From positions 1 through 64,000 of the forward strand of contig JAUSCY010000021.1 in assembly GCA_030650995.1 (NCBI GenBank): DNA of 64,000 nucleotides. The letters are read 5' to 3'. Numbering within the stretch: position 1 is the first letter of the stretch; each line of letters starts with the position of its first letter. The notes beneath the pieces were generated by a model. That model did not search any database, was not told where the DNA came from, and saw nothing but the letters and a program-made list of their open reading frames with translations. The stretch is from Sheuella sp. GTDB lineage: Bacteria; Pseudomonadota; Gammaproteobacteria; Burkholderiales; Burkholderiaceae_B. Of the stretch, positions 1-9,213 are shown piece by piece. A program made the translations under genes and the position numbers.

Positions 1-74
1 AAACGGTAATTCATCAAGTCAACTGGACTGATGTTGCGAAACTGAGGACGCGGCTTTGGGGCTGTGTCAGACAT
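1..74 (-). CDS. sdhC: Succinate dehydrogenase cytochrome b556 subunit, N-terminal fragment
   Basis: Only the first 24 codons lie in the window; the gene continues past the left edge. The reading frame starts at an ATG at 74, with a GAGG ribosome site a few bases upstream on the minus strand. The peptide begins MSDTAPKPRPQFRNISPVDL, which resembles the start of betaproteobacterial SdhC, the haem/quinone membrane anchor of complex II. The position fits the common Burkholderiales order mdh / gntR / sdhCDAB. The roughly 200 bases up to the GntR stop are AT-rich and probably hold the sdh promoter, but I cannot place it firmly. The call rests on a short peptide plus context. Confidence 0.72.
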   Translation of the reverse strand, partial: MSDTAPKPRPQFRNISPVDLMNYR

Positions 75-279
75 AACGACCTCGAAAAAACAACGATTGG
101 CTAGGGATAAACGCTATATTTTCGCCTATCTGAAGGTTTGCTTCAAATCGACGGAAAAATCAACTAATACTTAACTAAAAACCGCTAAAAAAACTCATTT
201 ACTGCATAAAATATTCACTTCAAATCTGAACTTAAGTAATAACCCTACTACTCTAAACCAAGATTAAATAAAACCCCAA

Positions 280-1047
280 TTAATTCAAACTATTGCGGTA
301 ATAGTAAGAATCAGTCAGGTAGTATCCGGTGCGCAATTCTACCGGACGGTCTGCGTACGTGTAAGAGATCCTGTCAGCGCGCAACAAAGGCGTACCTGGG
401 GAAACATTCAGTAGTCCCGCAATTTCTGCCTCGGCAGCCACTGCACGAAGCCGTTCCTCGGCACGGACCATGCTGACACCAAACTCCGTCTCAAATAACC
501 CATAGAGAGGTCCCGCATACTCACCAAGCAATTCTTGAGTCAACCCCTTGAATAATCCACCAGGCAAGTAAATATCATCTACAACAGTAGGCACACCGGA
601 AAATGAAATCAGCCGGCGGATCGCAACCACAGGATCACCTGATTTAAGCTCAAGACTGCGTGCGACTTCGGCATTGGCGCGCACCCGGCGGCAATCCAGA
701 ACTGTGCTCTCAGCAGGCTGGGGCTCCCCCTCATTGGGAGCAAGGCGCAAAAAACGAAACCGGACCCGCGCCTCGTGATGCGTAGAAACAAATGTCCCCT
801 TACCCTGACGGCGCATGAGTAAATGCTCTGCCGCCAACTCATCCACAGCCTTACGCACAGTGCCCTGGCTGACCTGAAAGCGGGCAGCTAACTCTATTTC
901 GCTGGGAATAGCCTCGCCGGGTTTCCACTCGCCATGGTCGAGCGACTGGAGCAGCAATGCTTTGATCTGCTGATAGAGTGGGCTGAAGGCCGCCGGCCCC
1001 ACACCACGGGCTGCCGGCTGCGTGACAGGCTGCGTAGGGTCAGACAT
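280..1047 (-). CDS. GntR family transcriptional regulator, HutC/UTRA subfamily
   Basis: A 255-residue DNA-binding regulator. An N-terminal winged helix (about residues 22-90) contains the GntR signature region around PLYQQIK, IPSEIELAARF, VSQGTVRKAVDEL and RRQGKGTFV. It is followed by a UTRA ligand-binding domain (about 100-245) typical of the HutC subfamily, which usually senses a small metabolite. The gene is divergent from mdh and lies directly upstream of sdhC on the same strand, so a role in controlling TCA-cycle genes is inferred. A 19-bp inverted repeat in the mdh/gntR gap, repeated exactly before acnB, is the best candidate operator. The effector is unknown. Confidence 0.9.
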   Translation of the reverse strand: MSDPTQPVTQPAARGVGPAAFSPLYQQIKALLLQSLDHGEWKPGEAIPSEIELAARFQVSQGTVRKAVDELAAEHLLMRRQGKGTFVSTHHEARVRFRFLRLAPNEGEPQPAESTVLDCRRVRANAEVARSLELKSGDPVVAIRRLISFSGVPTVVDDIYLPGGLFKGLTQELLGEYAGPLYGLFETEFGVSMVRAEERLRAVAAEAEIAGLLNVSPGTPLLRADRISYTYADRPVELRTGYYLTDSYYYRNSLN

Positions 1048-1115
1048 ACCGGATCGAGATTAAATTCATGCCTGTATTGTTACACAGCTAGCCGGTCAAG
1101 TCCACAACTCTTGTG

Positions 1116-1134
1116 TCTTATATAAGATATAAGA
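1116..1134. promoter_or_regulatory. Inverted-repeat operator between gntR and mdh
   Basis: The site TCTTATATAAGATATAAGA has 7-bp arms TCTTATA and TATAAGA around the 5-bp centre TAAGA. The same 19 bases occur at 9214-9232 before acnB. It lies 4 bp upstream of a candidate mdh -35 box, and also upstream of the divergent gntR start. Arm length and symmetry fit a GntR-type dimer site. Assignment to the adjacent GntR protein is inference. Confidence 0.7.
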
Positions 1135-1138
1135 TTGG

Positions 1139-1167
1139 TTGACGCGATGCAATAATTCAACTAGCAT
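1139..1167 (+). promoter_or_regulatory. Candidate sigma-70 promoter of mdh
   Basis: TTGACG (1139-1144) and TAGCAT (1162-1167) are separated by 17 bp. The inverted repeat at 1116-1134 ends just before the -35 box. This leaves a leader of about 100 bases before the mdh start at 1276, which has GGAG as its ribosome site. The -10 match is only moderate. Confidence 0.45.
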
Positions 1168-1275
1168 CCCATCCATTATGTGCGCTCAGCTGATTGCAGA
1201 AATATGACAGGCCGGGCAGCCCAAAAAAGCTAAACTTACGTTTGAATTTTTAAATCAGTCCTTTCGGAGATTGTT

Positions 1276-2265
1276 ATGTCAAAACCCGCCATGCGAGTTG
1301 CTGTCACCGGTGCAGCAGGTCAAATCGGTTATGCCCTGCTGTTTCGTATTGCTTCGGGCGAAATGCTCGGTAAAGACCAGCCAGTGATTTTGCAACTGCT
1401 TGAGATTCCTGACGAAAAAGCGCAAAAAGCGCTCAAAGGCGTCATGATGGAACTCGACGATTGCGCCTTTCCCCTGTTGCAATCGATGACTGCACATAGC
1501 GATCCACGCGAAGCATTCAAAGACGCAGACGTCGCCCTGCTGGTTGGTTCGCGTCCACGCGGCCCCGGCATGGAGCGCGCTGAACTGCTGGCTGTCAATG
1601 GTCAGATTTTCACCGCACAAGGCAAGGCACTGAACGACGTCGCCAGCCGCAATGTAAAAGTACTGGTCGTAGGCAATCCAGCTAACACCAACGCATACAT
1701 CGCGATGAAATCAGCTCCTGACCTGCCAGCGAAGAACTTTACTGCCATGTTGCGTCTGGATCACAACCGCGCGTTGTCGCAGCTTGGCACCAAAATGGGT
1801 AAGCCGGTTGCAGACATTCAAAAAATGGCTGTGTGGGGCAACCACTCACCCACCATGTACGCTGACTACCGTTTCGCAACCATCGGCGGTGAAAGCGTTG
1901 CCAAGCTGATCAATGACGACGTATGGAATCGCGATGTATTCCTGCCAACAGTTGGCAAGCGTGTCGCGGCCATCATCGAAGCACGTGGTTTGTCTTCAGC
2001 CGCTTCCGCTGCAAACGCAGCCATTGATCACGTCCGTGACTGGGTCCTCGGCACAAATGGTAAATGGGTCACCATGGGCATTCCTTCAGACGGCACCTAC
2101 AGTATCCCTGAAGGTGTGATGTATGGCGTGCCCGTCACCTGCGAAGGCGGTGAATACAAGCGCGTGACTGGTCTGGAAATTGACGCATTCTCACGCGAGC
2201 GCATGGACCTCACACTCAAAGAGTTACTCGAAGAGCGTGAAGGTGTTGCTCATCTGCTGAAATAA
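1276..2265 (+). CDS. mdh: Malate dehydrogenase
   Basis: Oxidises malate to oxaloacetate with NAD in the cytoplasm, a TCA-cycle step. The 329-residue length is that of the cytosolic/betaproteobacterial MDH type. Visible motifs are the NAD-binding loop GAAGQIG (residues 12-18), the mobile substrate loop with Arg93 and Arg95 (SRPRGPG), RLDHNR (160-165) and the catalytic histidine in [11 protein letters not shown] (His190). The start has a good GGAG site. A hairpin terminator follows directly, so mdh is probably transcribed separately from prpB. The shared operator upstream suggests co-regulation with acnB. Confidence 0.97.
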   Translation: MSKPAMRVAVTGAAGQIGYALLFRIASGEMLGKDQPVILQLLEIPDEKAQKALKGVMMELDDCAFPLLQSMTAHSDPREAFKDADVALLVGSRPRGPGMERAELLAVNGQIFTAQGKALNDVASRNVKVLVVGNPANTNAYIAMKSAPDLPAKNFTAMLRLDHNRALSQLGTKMGKPVADIQKMAVWGNHSPTMYADYRFATIGGESVAKLINDDVWNRDVFLPTVGKRVAAIIEARGLSSAASAANAAIDHVRDWVLGTNGKWVTMGIPSDGTYSIPEGVMYGVPVTCEGGEYKRVTGLEIDAFSRERMDLTLKELLEEREGVAHLLK

Positions 2266-2275
2266 GTAGATAAGG

Positions 2276-2304
2276 AATGGGCCCGACAATGGGCCCATTT
2301 TTTT
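2276..2304 (+). terminator. Rho-independent terminator after mdh
   Basis: A 9-bp perfect stem, AATGGGCCC (2276-2284) with GGGCCCATT (2291-2299), closes a 6-base loop and is followed by a run of T. It starts 10 bases after the mdh stop codon and separates mdh from the prp genes. Confidence 0.88.
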
Positions 2305-2305
2305 A

Positions 2306-2321
2306 AACAATAATTATTGTT
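2306..2321. promoter_or_regulatory. Perfect 16-bp palindrome upstream of prpB
   Basis: AACAATAATTATTGTT reads identically on both strands. It sits between the mdh terminator and the prpB ribosome site (GGAG at 2324-2327). The position so close to the start would suit a repressor. No prp regulator gene is in the window, so the binding protein is unknown. The AT-rich sequence also makes chance symmetry possible. Confidence 0.45.
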
Positions 2322-2333
2322 CTGGAGTCATGC

Positions 2334-3227
2334 ATGTCGAATCAAGCAACTGCTGGTCAACGTTTTCGCGCAGCGCTCGCTGCTGAGAAACCTCTTCAAA
2401 TCATTGGCGCCATCAACGCCAATCATGCATTGCTTGCCAAGCGCGCAGGCTTCAATGCCATTTATCTGTCCGGTGGCGGTGTCGCCGCTGGCTCGCTCGG
2501 TCTGCCAGACCTGGGCATCAACACGCTTGATGACGTGCTGACCGATGTGCGTCGTATCACCGACGTATGCGATACGCCATTGATCGTTGATATCGACACA
2601 GGCTTTGGTCCTTCAGCTTTTAACATCGCCCGCACGATCAAAAGTCTGATCAAATTCGGCGCCGCTGGTTGCCACATCGAAGATCAGGTTGGAGCCAAGC
2701 GCTGCGGACATCGTCCAGGCAAAGAAATTGTATCTACCGAGGAAATGGCTGATCGCGTCAAAGCTGCTGCTGACGCGCGCACCGATTCAAGTTTCTATCT
2801 GATTGCACGTACGGATGCGATTGCCGCTCAAGGCGTTGATGCTGCGATTGAGCGCTCACTGGCATGCGTGGCAGCAGGTGCCGATGCAATTTTTGCTGAG
2901 GCTGCTTATGACCTCGCAACTTTTGACAAATTCGTCAAAGCTGTAAAAGTGCCTGTACTCGCCAACATCACTGAATTCGGCCAGACACCGCTGTTCACAA
3001 TCGAAGAATTGCGTTCAGTCAACGTTGGCATGGTGCTCTACCCACTGTCAGCTTTCCGCGCAATGAACAAGGCGGCAGAAACAGTCTACCAGGCAGTGCG
3101 TCGTGATGGTACACAGAAAAATGTGGTCGATCTGATGCAGACGCGTGAAGAACTCTACGACCGTATTAACTATCACGCCTTTGAAGGCGCGCTCGACAAA
3201 TTGTTTGCTGAAAACAAATCGAAATAA
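2334..3227 (+). CDS. prpB: Methylisocitrate lyase
   Basis: Cleaves 2-methylisocitrate to pyruvate and succinate, the last step of the 2-methylcitrate cycle for propionate. The 297-residue length is normal. It has the ICL/PEP-mutase barrel, with Asp86 and Asp88 in VDIDTGFG as Mg2+ ligands, HIEDQ around 115-118 and the catalytic KRCGH loop at 122-126. The start ATG follows GGAG at the right distance. The order prpB-prpC-acnD-prpF downstream is the classical cluster of bacteria that use AcnD plus PrpF instead of PrpD. Confidence 0.96.
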   Translation: MSNQATAGQRFRAALAAEKPLQIIGAINANHALLAKRAGFNAIYLSGGGVAAGSLGLPDLGINTLDDVLTDVRRITDVCDTPLIVDIDTGFGPSAFNIARTIKSLIKFGAAGCHIEDQVGAKRCGHRPGKEIVSTEEMADRVKAAADARTDSSFYLIARTDAIAAQGVDAAIERSLACVAAGADAIFAEAAYDLATFDKFVKAVKVPVLANITEFGQTPLFTIEELRSVNVGMVLYPLSAFRAMNKAAETVYQAVRRDGTQKNVVDLMQTREELYDRINYHAFEGALDKLFAENKSK

Positions 3228-3251
3228 AAGAACGAACCAAGGAGAAACAAC

Positions 3252-4469
3252 ATGGCTACAAGTAAAAAAGTTGCAGCAAAGAAAGCTGCTCCAGCAAAAA
3301 CAGCAGCGGTCGCTGCACCTGAAGCAGCAGCACCCGTCTTCAAACCGAAGAAATCCGTTGCCTTGTCAGGCGTGACCGCCGGCAACACCGCATTGTGCAC
3401 AGTGGGCCGTAGCGGTAATGATTTGAACTATCGCGGTTACGATATTCTCGATCTGGCTGACGTCAGTGAATTCGAGGAAGTCGCGCATCTCTTGATCCAC
3501 GGCAAGCTTCCTAACAAGGCTGAACTGGCCGCATATAAAGCAAAACTCAAAGCACTGCGTGGCCTACCGGCACAACTGCAAACCGTACTCGAGTCACTGC
3601 CAGCTGCCAGCCACCCAATGGATGTTATGCGCACAGCGGCTTCAGCCCTGGGTTGCATGTTGCCTGAGAAAGAGGATCACAACATCCCCGGTGCACGCGA
3701 TATCGCTGACCGTCTGATGGCTAATCTGGGTTCAGCCCTGCTCTACTGGTACCACTACAGCCATAATGGCCGCATCATCGATGTGCAGACAGATGACGAC
3801 ACAATCGGTGGTCACTTCCTGCACCTGTTGCATGGCACCAAGCCAAATGCCGACTGGGTACGAGCGATGCACACCTCGCTGATCTTGTACGCAGAGCACG
3901 AGTTCAATGCGTCGACCTTTACTTGCCGCGTAATCGCAGGTACAGGTTCAGATATGTACTCAGCCATCTCCGGTGGTATCGGCGCACTGCGCGGCCCCAA
4001 GCATGGCGGTGCGAACGAAGTCGCTTTCGAAGTACAAAAGCGCTATGAAAATCCTGCTGAGGCTGAAGCCGACATCCGTGCGCGTGTAGAAAACAAAGAA
4101 GTCGTGATCGGCTTTGGTCACCCCGTCTACACGATCTCTGATCCACGCAACAAGGTCATCAAGGAAGTCGCACTGCGCCTGTCCAAGAAAGAAGGCACGA
4201 CCAAGATGTACGACATTGCTGATCGCATCGAAGCAGTGATGTGGGATGCCAAAAAAATGTTTGCAAACCTCGACTGGTTTTCTGCTGTGTCGTATCACAT
4301 GATGGGCGTTCCAACAGCAATGTTTACCCCCCTGTTTGTGATCGCTCGCACTGCAGGCTGGTCGGCTCACATCATTGAACAGCGTATCGACAACAAGATC
4401 ATTCGCCCAGCCGCAAACTACACCGGCCCTGATGATCAGAAATTCGTTCCACTCGCGAAACGTAAGTAA
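3252..4469 (+). CDS. prpC: 2-methylcitrate synthase with a Lys/Ala-rich N-terminal extension
   Basis: Condenses propionyl-CoA with oxaloacetate to 2-methylcitrate. The citrate-synthase fold is plain from about residue 34: [27 protein letters not shown], the HNGR segment, [16 protein letters not shown] and the C-terminal arginine-containing part. At 405 residues it is longer than the usual 370-390. The excess is an N-terminal stretch of about 32 residues made mostly of Lys, Ala and Pro ([19 protein letters not shown]), like the tails of histone H1-like proteins. The start ATG at 3252 has a strong AGGAG site, and no later ATG precedes the conserved domain, so the extension appears translated. 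Confidence 0.95.
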   Translation: MATSKKVAAKKAAPAKTAAVAAPEAAAPVFKPKKSVALSGVTAGNTALCTVGRSGNDLNYRGYDILDLADVSEFEEVAHLLIHGKLPNKAELAAYKAKLKALRGLPAQLQTVLESLPAASHPMDVMRTAASALGCMLPEKEDHNIPGARDIADRLMANLGSALLYWYHYSHNGRIIDVQTDDDTIGGHFLHLLHGTKPNADWVRAMHTSLILYAEHEFNASTFTCRVIAGTGSDMYSAISGGIGALRGPKHGGANEVAFEVQKRYENPAEAEADIRARVENKEVVIGFGHPVYTISDPRNKVIKEVALRLSKKEGTTKMYDIADRIEAVMWDAKKMFANLDWFSAVSYHMMGVPTAMFTPLFVIARTAGWSAHIIEQRIDNKIIRPAANYTGPDDQKFVPLAKRK

Positions 4470-4518
4470 TACAAAGACGAAGGGGAGTATGGCACTCGGT
4501 CACTCTTCCCTTTTTCTT

Positions 4519-4539
4519 TTCCGCATCCTGAATGCGGAA
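4519..4539. repeat. Intercistronic hairpin between prpC and acnD
   Basis: An 8-bp perfect stem, TTCCGCAT (4519-4526) with ATGCGGAA (4532-4539), encloses a 5-base loop in the 145-base gap between prpC and acnD. A pyrimidine-rich tract precedes it and no T-run follows, so it does not look like a terminator. It could stabilise or process the operon mRNA; that is inference. Confidence 0.45.
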
Positions 4540-4614
4540 CCGACTATCTCTCCTTTCCAAGAATCGACTTGACGGCCTGACCGCATTAAACAGCGAGGTC
4601 TCACGGAGCAACTG

Positions 4615-7206
4615 ATGAACACTGCGAACCGCTTACCACTGCCAGGTACCAAACTCGACTATTTCGACACGCGTGCCGCCGTGGATGCCATCAAACCTGG
4701 TGCCTACGATAAACTTCCCTACACCTCACGTGTGCTGGCTGAAAATCTGGTGCGACGCTGCGATCCTGCCACGCTTGACGCCTCGCTCAGCCAGCTCATT
4801 GAGCGCAAGCAAGATCTGGATTTTCCGTGGTTCCCCTCGCGCGTTGTGTGTCACGACATTCTTGGCCAGACAGCTTTGGTCGATCTGGCGGGCTTACGCG
4901 ATGCGATTGCTTTACAAGGTGGCGATCCTGCACTGGTCAATCCAGTCGTTCCTACACAACTCATTGTTGACCACTCGCTCGCGGTGGAGTGCGGCGGATT
5001 CGATCCGGACGCGTTTGAAAAAAATCGCGCGATCGAAGACCGCAGAAACGAAGATCGTTTTCACTTCATTAACTGGACCAAAAAAACATTCAAGAATGTT
5101 GACGTGATTCCTCCAGGCAACGGCATCATGCACCAGATCAATCTGGAACGTATGTCCCCTGTCATACACGCTCAGGATGGCCTTGCGTTTCCTGACACAC
5201 TGGTCGGTACAGATAGCCACACGCCACACGTTGACGCACTCGGTGTGATCGCGATTGGTGTAGGTGGACTGGAAGCCGAAAGCGTCATGCTGGGTCGTGC
5301 ATCATGGATGCGCCTGCCAGACATCATCGGTGTAGAGCTGACAGGCAAACTGCAGCCCGGCATTACCGCGACCGACTTAGTGCTGGCACTGACAGAGTTC
5401 CTGCGTAATCAGAAAGTTGTATCTTCTTATCTCGAGTTCTTTGGTGAAGGCGCCGCTCACCTCACGCTGGGTGATCGCGCAACGATCTCCAACATGACGC
5501 CAGAATACGGTGCCACGGCAGCAATGTTCTACATCGATCAGCAAACCATCGATTACCTACGCCTGACCGGTCGTGAAGAAGAACAAGTCAAACTCGTCGA
5601 AACCTACGCCAAGCAAGCAGGTTTATGGGCCGACAGCCTCAAGACAGCCGAGTACGAACGCGTACTGCGCTTTGATCTTTCTACCGTCGTGCGCAACATC
5701 GCAGGTCCGTCGAATCCGCACCGCCGCGTTGCTACCTCAGATCTGGCTGCAAAAGGTATTTCCGGTATCGTTGAAAACGAGCCAGACAAAATGCCTGATG
5801 GCGCTGTCATCATTGCGGCCATCACTAGCTGCACAAACACCAGCAACCCGCGTAACGTCATTGCTGCGGGTCTGCTCGCGCGCAATGCCAACGCCCGCGG
5901 TCTGACACGCAAGCCCTGGGTAAAGAGCTCGCTCGCGCCAGGCTCCAAGACTGTAGAACTCTATCTTGAAGACGCAAAGTTATTAACTGAGCTTGAGAAG
6001 TTAGGTTTTGGTATTGTTGGTTTTGCCTGCACGACCTGTAACGGTATGTCAGGTGCGCTCGACCCCGTTATTCAGCAGGAAATCATTGACCGCGATCTGT
6101 ACGCAACTGCCGTGCTTTCTGGCAACCGTAACTTCGACGGACGTATCCATCCTTACGCCAAACAAGCCTTCCTGGCCTCACCCCCACTCGTGGTGGCCTA
6201 TGCCATTGCTGGAACGATCCGTTTTGACATTGAAAAGGATATTCTTGGCATCGATCAGGAGGGCAAACCTGTCACCTTGAAAGACATCTGGCCGTCTGAC
6301 GCGGAGATCGATGCGATTGTCAAAGCGAGCGTCAAGCCCGCACAATTTAGAAAAGTCTATGAGCCGATGTTTGCCGCCACGCTCGACACAGGCGAAAAAC
6401 TCAGTCCGCTCTATGACTGGCGCGCCCAGAGTACCTATATTCGTCGTCCGCCCTACTGGGAAGGCGCACTCGCAGGCGAGCGCACACTCAAGGGTATGTT
6501 GCCACTAGCGGTACTCGGTGACAACATCACAACCGATCACCTGTCGCCATCGAACGCCATCATGCTTGACAGCGCGGCGGGCGAGTACCTGGCCAAGATG
6601 GGATTACCGGAAGAAGACTTCAACTCCTACGCTACGCATCGCGGGGATCATCTGACCGCGCAACGCGCAACCTTCGCCAATCCAAAACTGCTAAATGAAA
6701 TGGTGATGGAAGACGGCAAGATCAAACAAGGATCACTGGCGCGTATCGAGCCAGAAGGCAAAGTCACCCGCATGTGGGAAGCCATCGAAACGTATATGGA
6801 ACGCAAACAGCCATTGATCATCGTGGCAGGTGCTGACTATGGACAAGGCTCTTCACGTGACTGGGCAGCCAAAGGGGTTCGTCTGGCTGGCGTTGAGGCG
6901 ATCGTTGCTGAAGGTTTCGAGCGTATTCATCGGACTAATCTGGTGGGTATGGGCGTGCTCCCTCTTGAGTTCAAATCAGGTGTGAACCGCAAGACACTGA
7001 ACCTTGATGGTACGGAAACTTACGATGTAAGTGGCGCACGCACGCCACTTGCCACGCTGACACTTGTGATTACACGCAGAAATGGCGAGCGCCTGGAGGT
7101 TCCAGTGACCTGCCGTCTTGATACTGCTGAAGAAGTTTCGATCTACGAGGCTGGTGGTGTGTTGCAGCGTTTTGCTCAGGACTTTCTTGAGTCGTCGGCG
7201 ACCTGA
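4615..7206 (+). CDS. acnD: Fe/S-dependent 2-methylcitrate dehydratase
   Basis: An aconitase-family enzyme that dehydrates 2-methylcitrate and works with PrpF. The 863-residue protein has the aconitase domains in order. The 4Fe-4S ligands are visible: Cys406 in [11 protein letters not shown], and Cys472 and Cys475 in CTTCNG. The swivel domain contains TTDHLSPS and [16 protein letters not shown]. AcnA proteins have CTTCIG where this one has CTTCNG. Together with its position between prpC and prpF, this supports AcnD rather than a housekeeping aconitase. The start follows an ACGGAG site. Confidence 0.95.
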   Translation: MNTANRLPLPGTKLDYFDTRAAVDAIKPGAYDKLPYTSRVLAENLVRRCDPATLDASLSQLIERKQDLDFPWFPSRVVCHDILGQTALVDLAGLRDAIALQGGDPALVNPVVPTQLIVDHSLAVECGGFDPDAFEKNRAIEDRRNEDRFHFINWTKKTFKNVDVIPPGNGIMHQINLERMSPVIHAQDGLAFPDTLVGTDSHTPHVDALGVIAIGVGGLEAESVMLGRASWMRLPDIIGVELTGKLQPGITATDLVLALTEFLRNQKVVSSYLEFFGEGAAHLTLGDRATISNMTPEYGATAAMFYIDQQTIDYLRLTGREEEQVKLVETYAKQAGLWADSLKTAEYERVLRFDLSTVVRNIAGPSNPHRRVATSDLAAKGISGIVENEPDKMPDGAVIIAAITSCTNTSNPRNVIAAGLLARNANARGLTRKPWVKSSLAPGSKTVELYLEDAKLLTELEKLGFGIVGFACTTCNGMSGALDPVIQQEIIDRDLYATAVLSGNRNFDGRIHPYAKQAFLASPPLVVAYAIAGTIRFDIEKDILGIDQEGKPVTLKDIWPSDAEIDAIVKASVKPAQFRKVYEPMFAATLDTGEKLSPLYDWRAQSTYIRRPPYWEGALAGERTLKGMLPLAVLGDNITTDHLSPSNAIMLDSAAGEYLAKMGLPEEDFNSYATHRGDHLTAQRATFANPKLLNEMVMEDGKIKQGSLARIEPEGKVTRMWEAIETYMERKQPLIIVAGADYGQGSSRDWAAKGVRLAGVEAIVAEGFERIHRTNLVGMGVLPLEFKSGVNRKTLNLDGTETYDVSGARTPLATLTLVITRRNGERLEVPVTCRLDTAEEVSIYEAGGVLQRFAQDFLESSAT

Positions 7207-7271
7207 ATGAGTGCTCACATACGCGACTGGCGTACAGATTGCATTGACGATAATTTTTTGAGGATCATGAC

Positions 7272-8462
7272 ATGACTCACCCTGCCCAGATCAAAGTCCC
7301 CGCCACCTATATGCGTGGTGGTACGAGCAAAGGCGTATTCTTTCGTCTGCAGGATTTACCGGTTGCTGCACAAGTACCGGGCGCGGCGCGCGACGCGCTG
7401 CTGATGCGTGTAATCGGCAGCCCCGACCCCTACGGCAAGCAGATCGATGGCATGGGTGCAGCGACATCCAGCACCAGCAAAACCGTCATCCTTTCAAAAA
7501 GCACCCGTCCTGATCACGATATCGACTACCTTTTTGGTCAGGTATCCATTGACAAGCCCTTTGTGGACTGGAGCGGTAATTGCGGCAATCTGTCCGCTGC
7601 GGTCGGACCGTTCGGTATCACCAACGGCCTGGTTGACCCCAGCCGCATTGCGCATAATGGTGTCGCCGTTGTGAGGATCTGGCAAGCAAACATCAGTAAA
7701 TCCATCATTGCGCATGTTCCCATCACAAACGGTGCGGTTCAGGAAACAGGTGACTTTGAACTCGACGGCGTGACCTTTGCTGCCGCCGAAGTTCAGCTCG
7801 AATTCATGGATCCGGCAGCAGACGAAGAAGGTGCGGGTGGCTCGATGTTTCCCACCGGCAATCTGGTGGATGATCTCGAAGTTCCTGGCGTGGGTACATT
7901 CAAAGCAACAATGATCAATGCAGGTATCCCTACGATTTTTGTCAATGCAGCAGATATCGGCTACACAGGCACTGAATTGCAAGACGACATCAACAGCGAT
8001 GCGAAAGCATTAGCTATGTTTGAAACCATTCGTGCCTACGGCGCTGTGCGTATGGGCCTGATCAAACATATCGATGAAGCCGCCAAACGCCAGCACACAC
8101 CTAAAGTCGCCTTTGTCGCTAAACCTGCCGACTATGTGTCATCCAGTGGCAAACCTGTTGCTGCCAAAGACGTCAATGTACTGGTTCGCGCGATGTCTAT
8201 GGGTAAGCTGCACCATGCCATGATGGGTACTGCAGCAGTCGCTATTGGAACCGCTGCAGCCGTACCCGGTACCCTAGTCAATCTCGCGGCAGGGGGTGGC
8301 AACCTTGAAGCTGTGCGTTTTGGCCATCCATCAGGAACATTGCGCGTAGGTGCACAGGCCGCTCTCGTAGATGGGCAATGGAGTGTGACCAAGGCCATTA
8401 TGAGTCGTAGCGCCCGCGTACTGATGGAAGGCTGGGTCCGTGTTCCTGGAGATACAATCTGA
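7272..8462 (+). CDS. prpF: 2-methylaconitate cis-trans isomerase
   Basis: PrpF isomerises the 2-methylaconitate made by AcnD so that an aconitase can hydrate it to methylisocitrate. The 396-residue protein shows the family's N-terminal AT-YMRGGTSKG motif near residues 11-21, the SGNCGNLSAAVGPFG segment (about 99-113) with the active-site cysteine region, and the C-terminal GHPSGTLRVGA motif. It belongs to the diaminopimelate-epimerase fold group. It lies 65 bases after acnD and only 2 bases before the next gene, so the transcript probably continues. Confidence 0.95.
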   Translation: MTHPAQIKVPATYMRGGTSKGVFFRLQDLPVAAQVPGAARDALLMRVIGSPDPYGKQIDGMGAATSSTSKTVILSKSTRPDHDIDYLFGQVSIDKPFVDWSGNCGNLSAAVGPFGITNGLVDPSRIAHNGVAVVRIWQANISKSIIAHVPITNGAVQETGDFELDGVTFAAAEVQLEFMDPAADEEGAGGSMFPTGNLVDDLEVPGVGTFKATMINAGIPTIFVNAADIGYTGTELQDDINSDAKALAMFETIRAYGAVRMGLIKHIDEAAKRQHTPKVAFVAKPADYVSSSGKPVAAKDVNVLVRAMSMGKLHHAMMGTAAVAIGTAAAVPGTLVNLAAGGGNLEAVRFGHPSGTLRVGAQAALVDGQWSVTKAIMSRSARVLMEGWVRVPGDTI

Positions 8463-8464
8463 AC

Positions 8465-8860
8465 ATGGCTCAATACATCTCAATTGCTCTGGTTTTTTCG
8501 TTCAGCTTGTTTACAACCTGCGCGTTCGTTTTTTTCATTTCTGGCGCATACCTGCTGCTGTTCAAAATCAATGAGGTCAACAAGGCCTTCAGGCATCCCT
8601 ATCTGAGCGAACAGCCTTTTGGAAAATATCCGCTTGGCATCCGGATGGCGATTTTGCTGGATTATTTCCTTCACATGATGTTCCCTGATTCACGCGTATG
8701 GCTAGCAGGTCATGCGAACTTGTTGCTCGCTCACGTAGATTGCAAAAAAATCCCATGGAATCTCAAATGGCCTATCGCCGGACTCTGGGCAGGCTGTTTC
8801 ATCGGCATGTTCGCGATGATGGTCCTGTGGGCGATCATTTTGAGTGGAGCTGTTAAATAA
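8465..8860 (+). CDS. Small inner-membrane protein of unknown function
   Basis: I do not recognise this 131-residue protein. It has two strongly hydrophobic segments, roughly residues 6-32 and 103-128, joined by a loop of about 70 mostly polar residues that contains two histidines near a cysteine (HANLLLAHVDCKK). It begins 2 bases after the prpF stop, which implies co-transcription and translational coupling with the methylcitrate genes. A role in propionate metabolism is possible by context only. Confidence 0.75.
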   Translation: MAQYISIALVFSFSLFTTCAFVFFISGAYLLLFKINEVNKAFRHPYLSEQPFGKYPLGIRMAILLDYFLHMMFPDSRVWLAGHANLLLAHVDCKKIPWNLKWPIAGLWAGCFIGMFAMMVLWAIILSGAVK

Positions 8861-8920
8861 AGTATCAGCACATAAAGTTTCAGTACACATTGCCTCAGCA
8901 CGCAACGGAGCTCCCTACCT

Positions 8921-9205
8921 ATGACACTTTCTGTTTCTCACAATCAGGCGGGCCAATGTTTTGAGGCGATGGTTGACGGTCACCGGTGCGTTGTCGACTA
9001 CCTTCTGCATGATGGGATCCTGACTGTCACCCATACCGGTGTGCCCGATGCAGTTGGCGGTCGCGGTATAGCGGCTGAGCTCACTAAATTTGTGCTGGAT
9101 ATTGCCACGCAATCAGGCTGGAAACTCATCCCTGCCTGCAGCTATACCGCAGCCTATGTCCGGCGCCACCCTGAGTACAGCGATTTATTTAATAAAACTC
9201 AGTAA
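8921..9205 (+). CDS. GNAT family N-acetyltransferase, small YjdJ type
   Basis: A 94-residue minimal acyltransferase. The family pattern is visible in order: an N-terminal sheet, then HTGVPDAVGGRGIAAELTKFVLDIA (acetyl-CoA-binding loop GGRGIA) and a C-terminal CSYTAAYVRRHPEY motif found in this small group. The substrate is unknown. It lies 60 bases after the small membrane protein and ends just before the acnB regulatory region, so it is probably the last gene of the prp transcript. Because PrpC consumes propionyl-CoA, protein acylation linked to this pathway is conceivable, but nothing in the sequence proves it. Confidence 0.85.
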   Translation: MTLSVSHNQAGQCFEAMVDGHRCVVDYLLHDGILTVTHTGVPDAVGGRGIAAELTKFVLDIATQSGWKLIPACSYTAAYVRRHPEYSDLFNKTQ

Positions 9206-9213
9206 TTTTTAAG

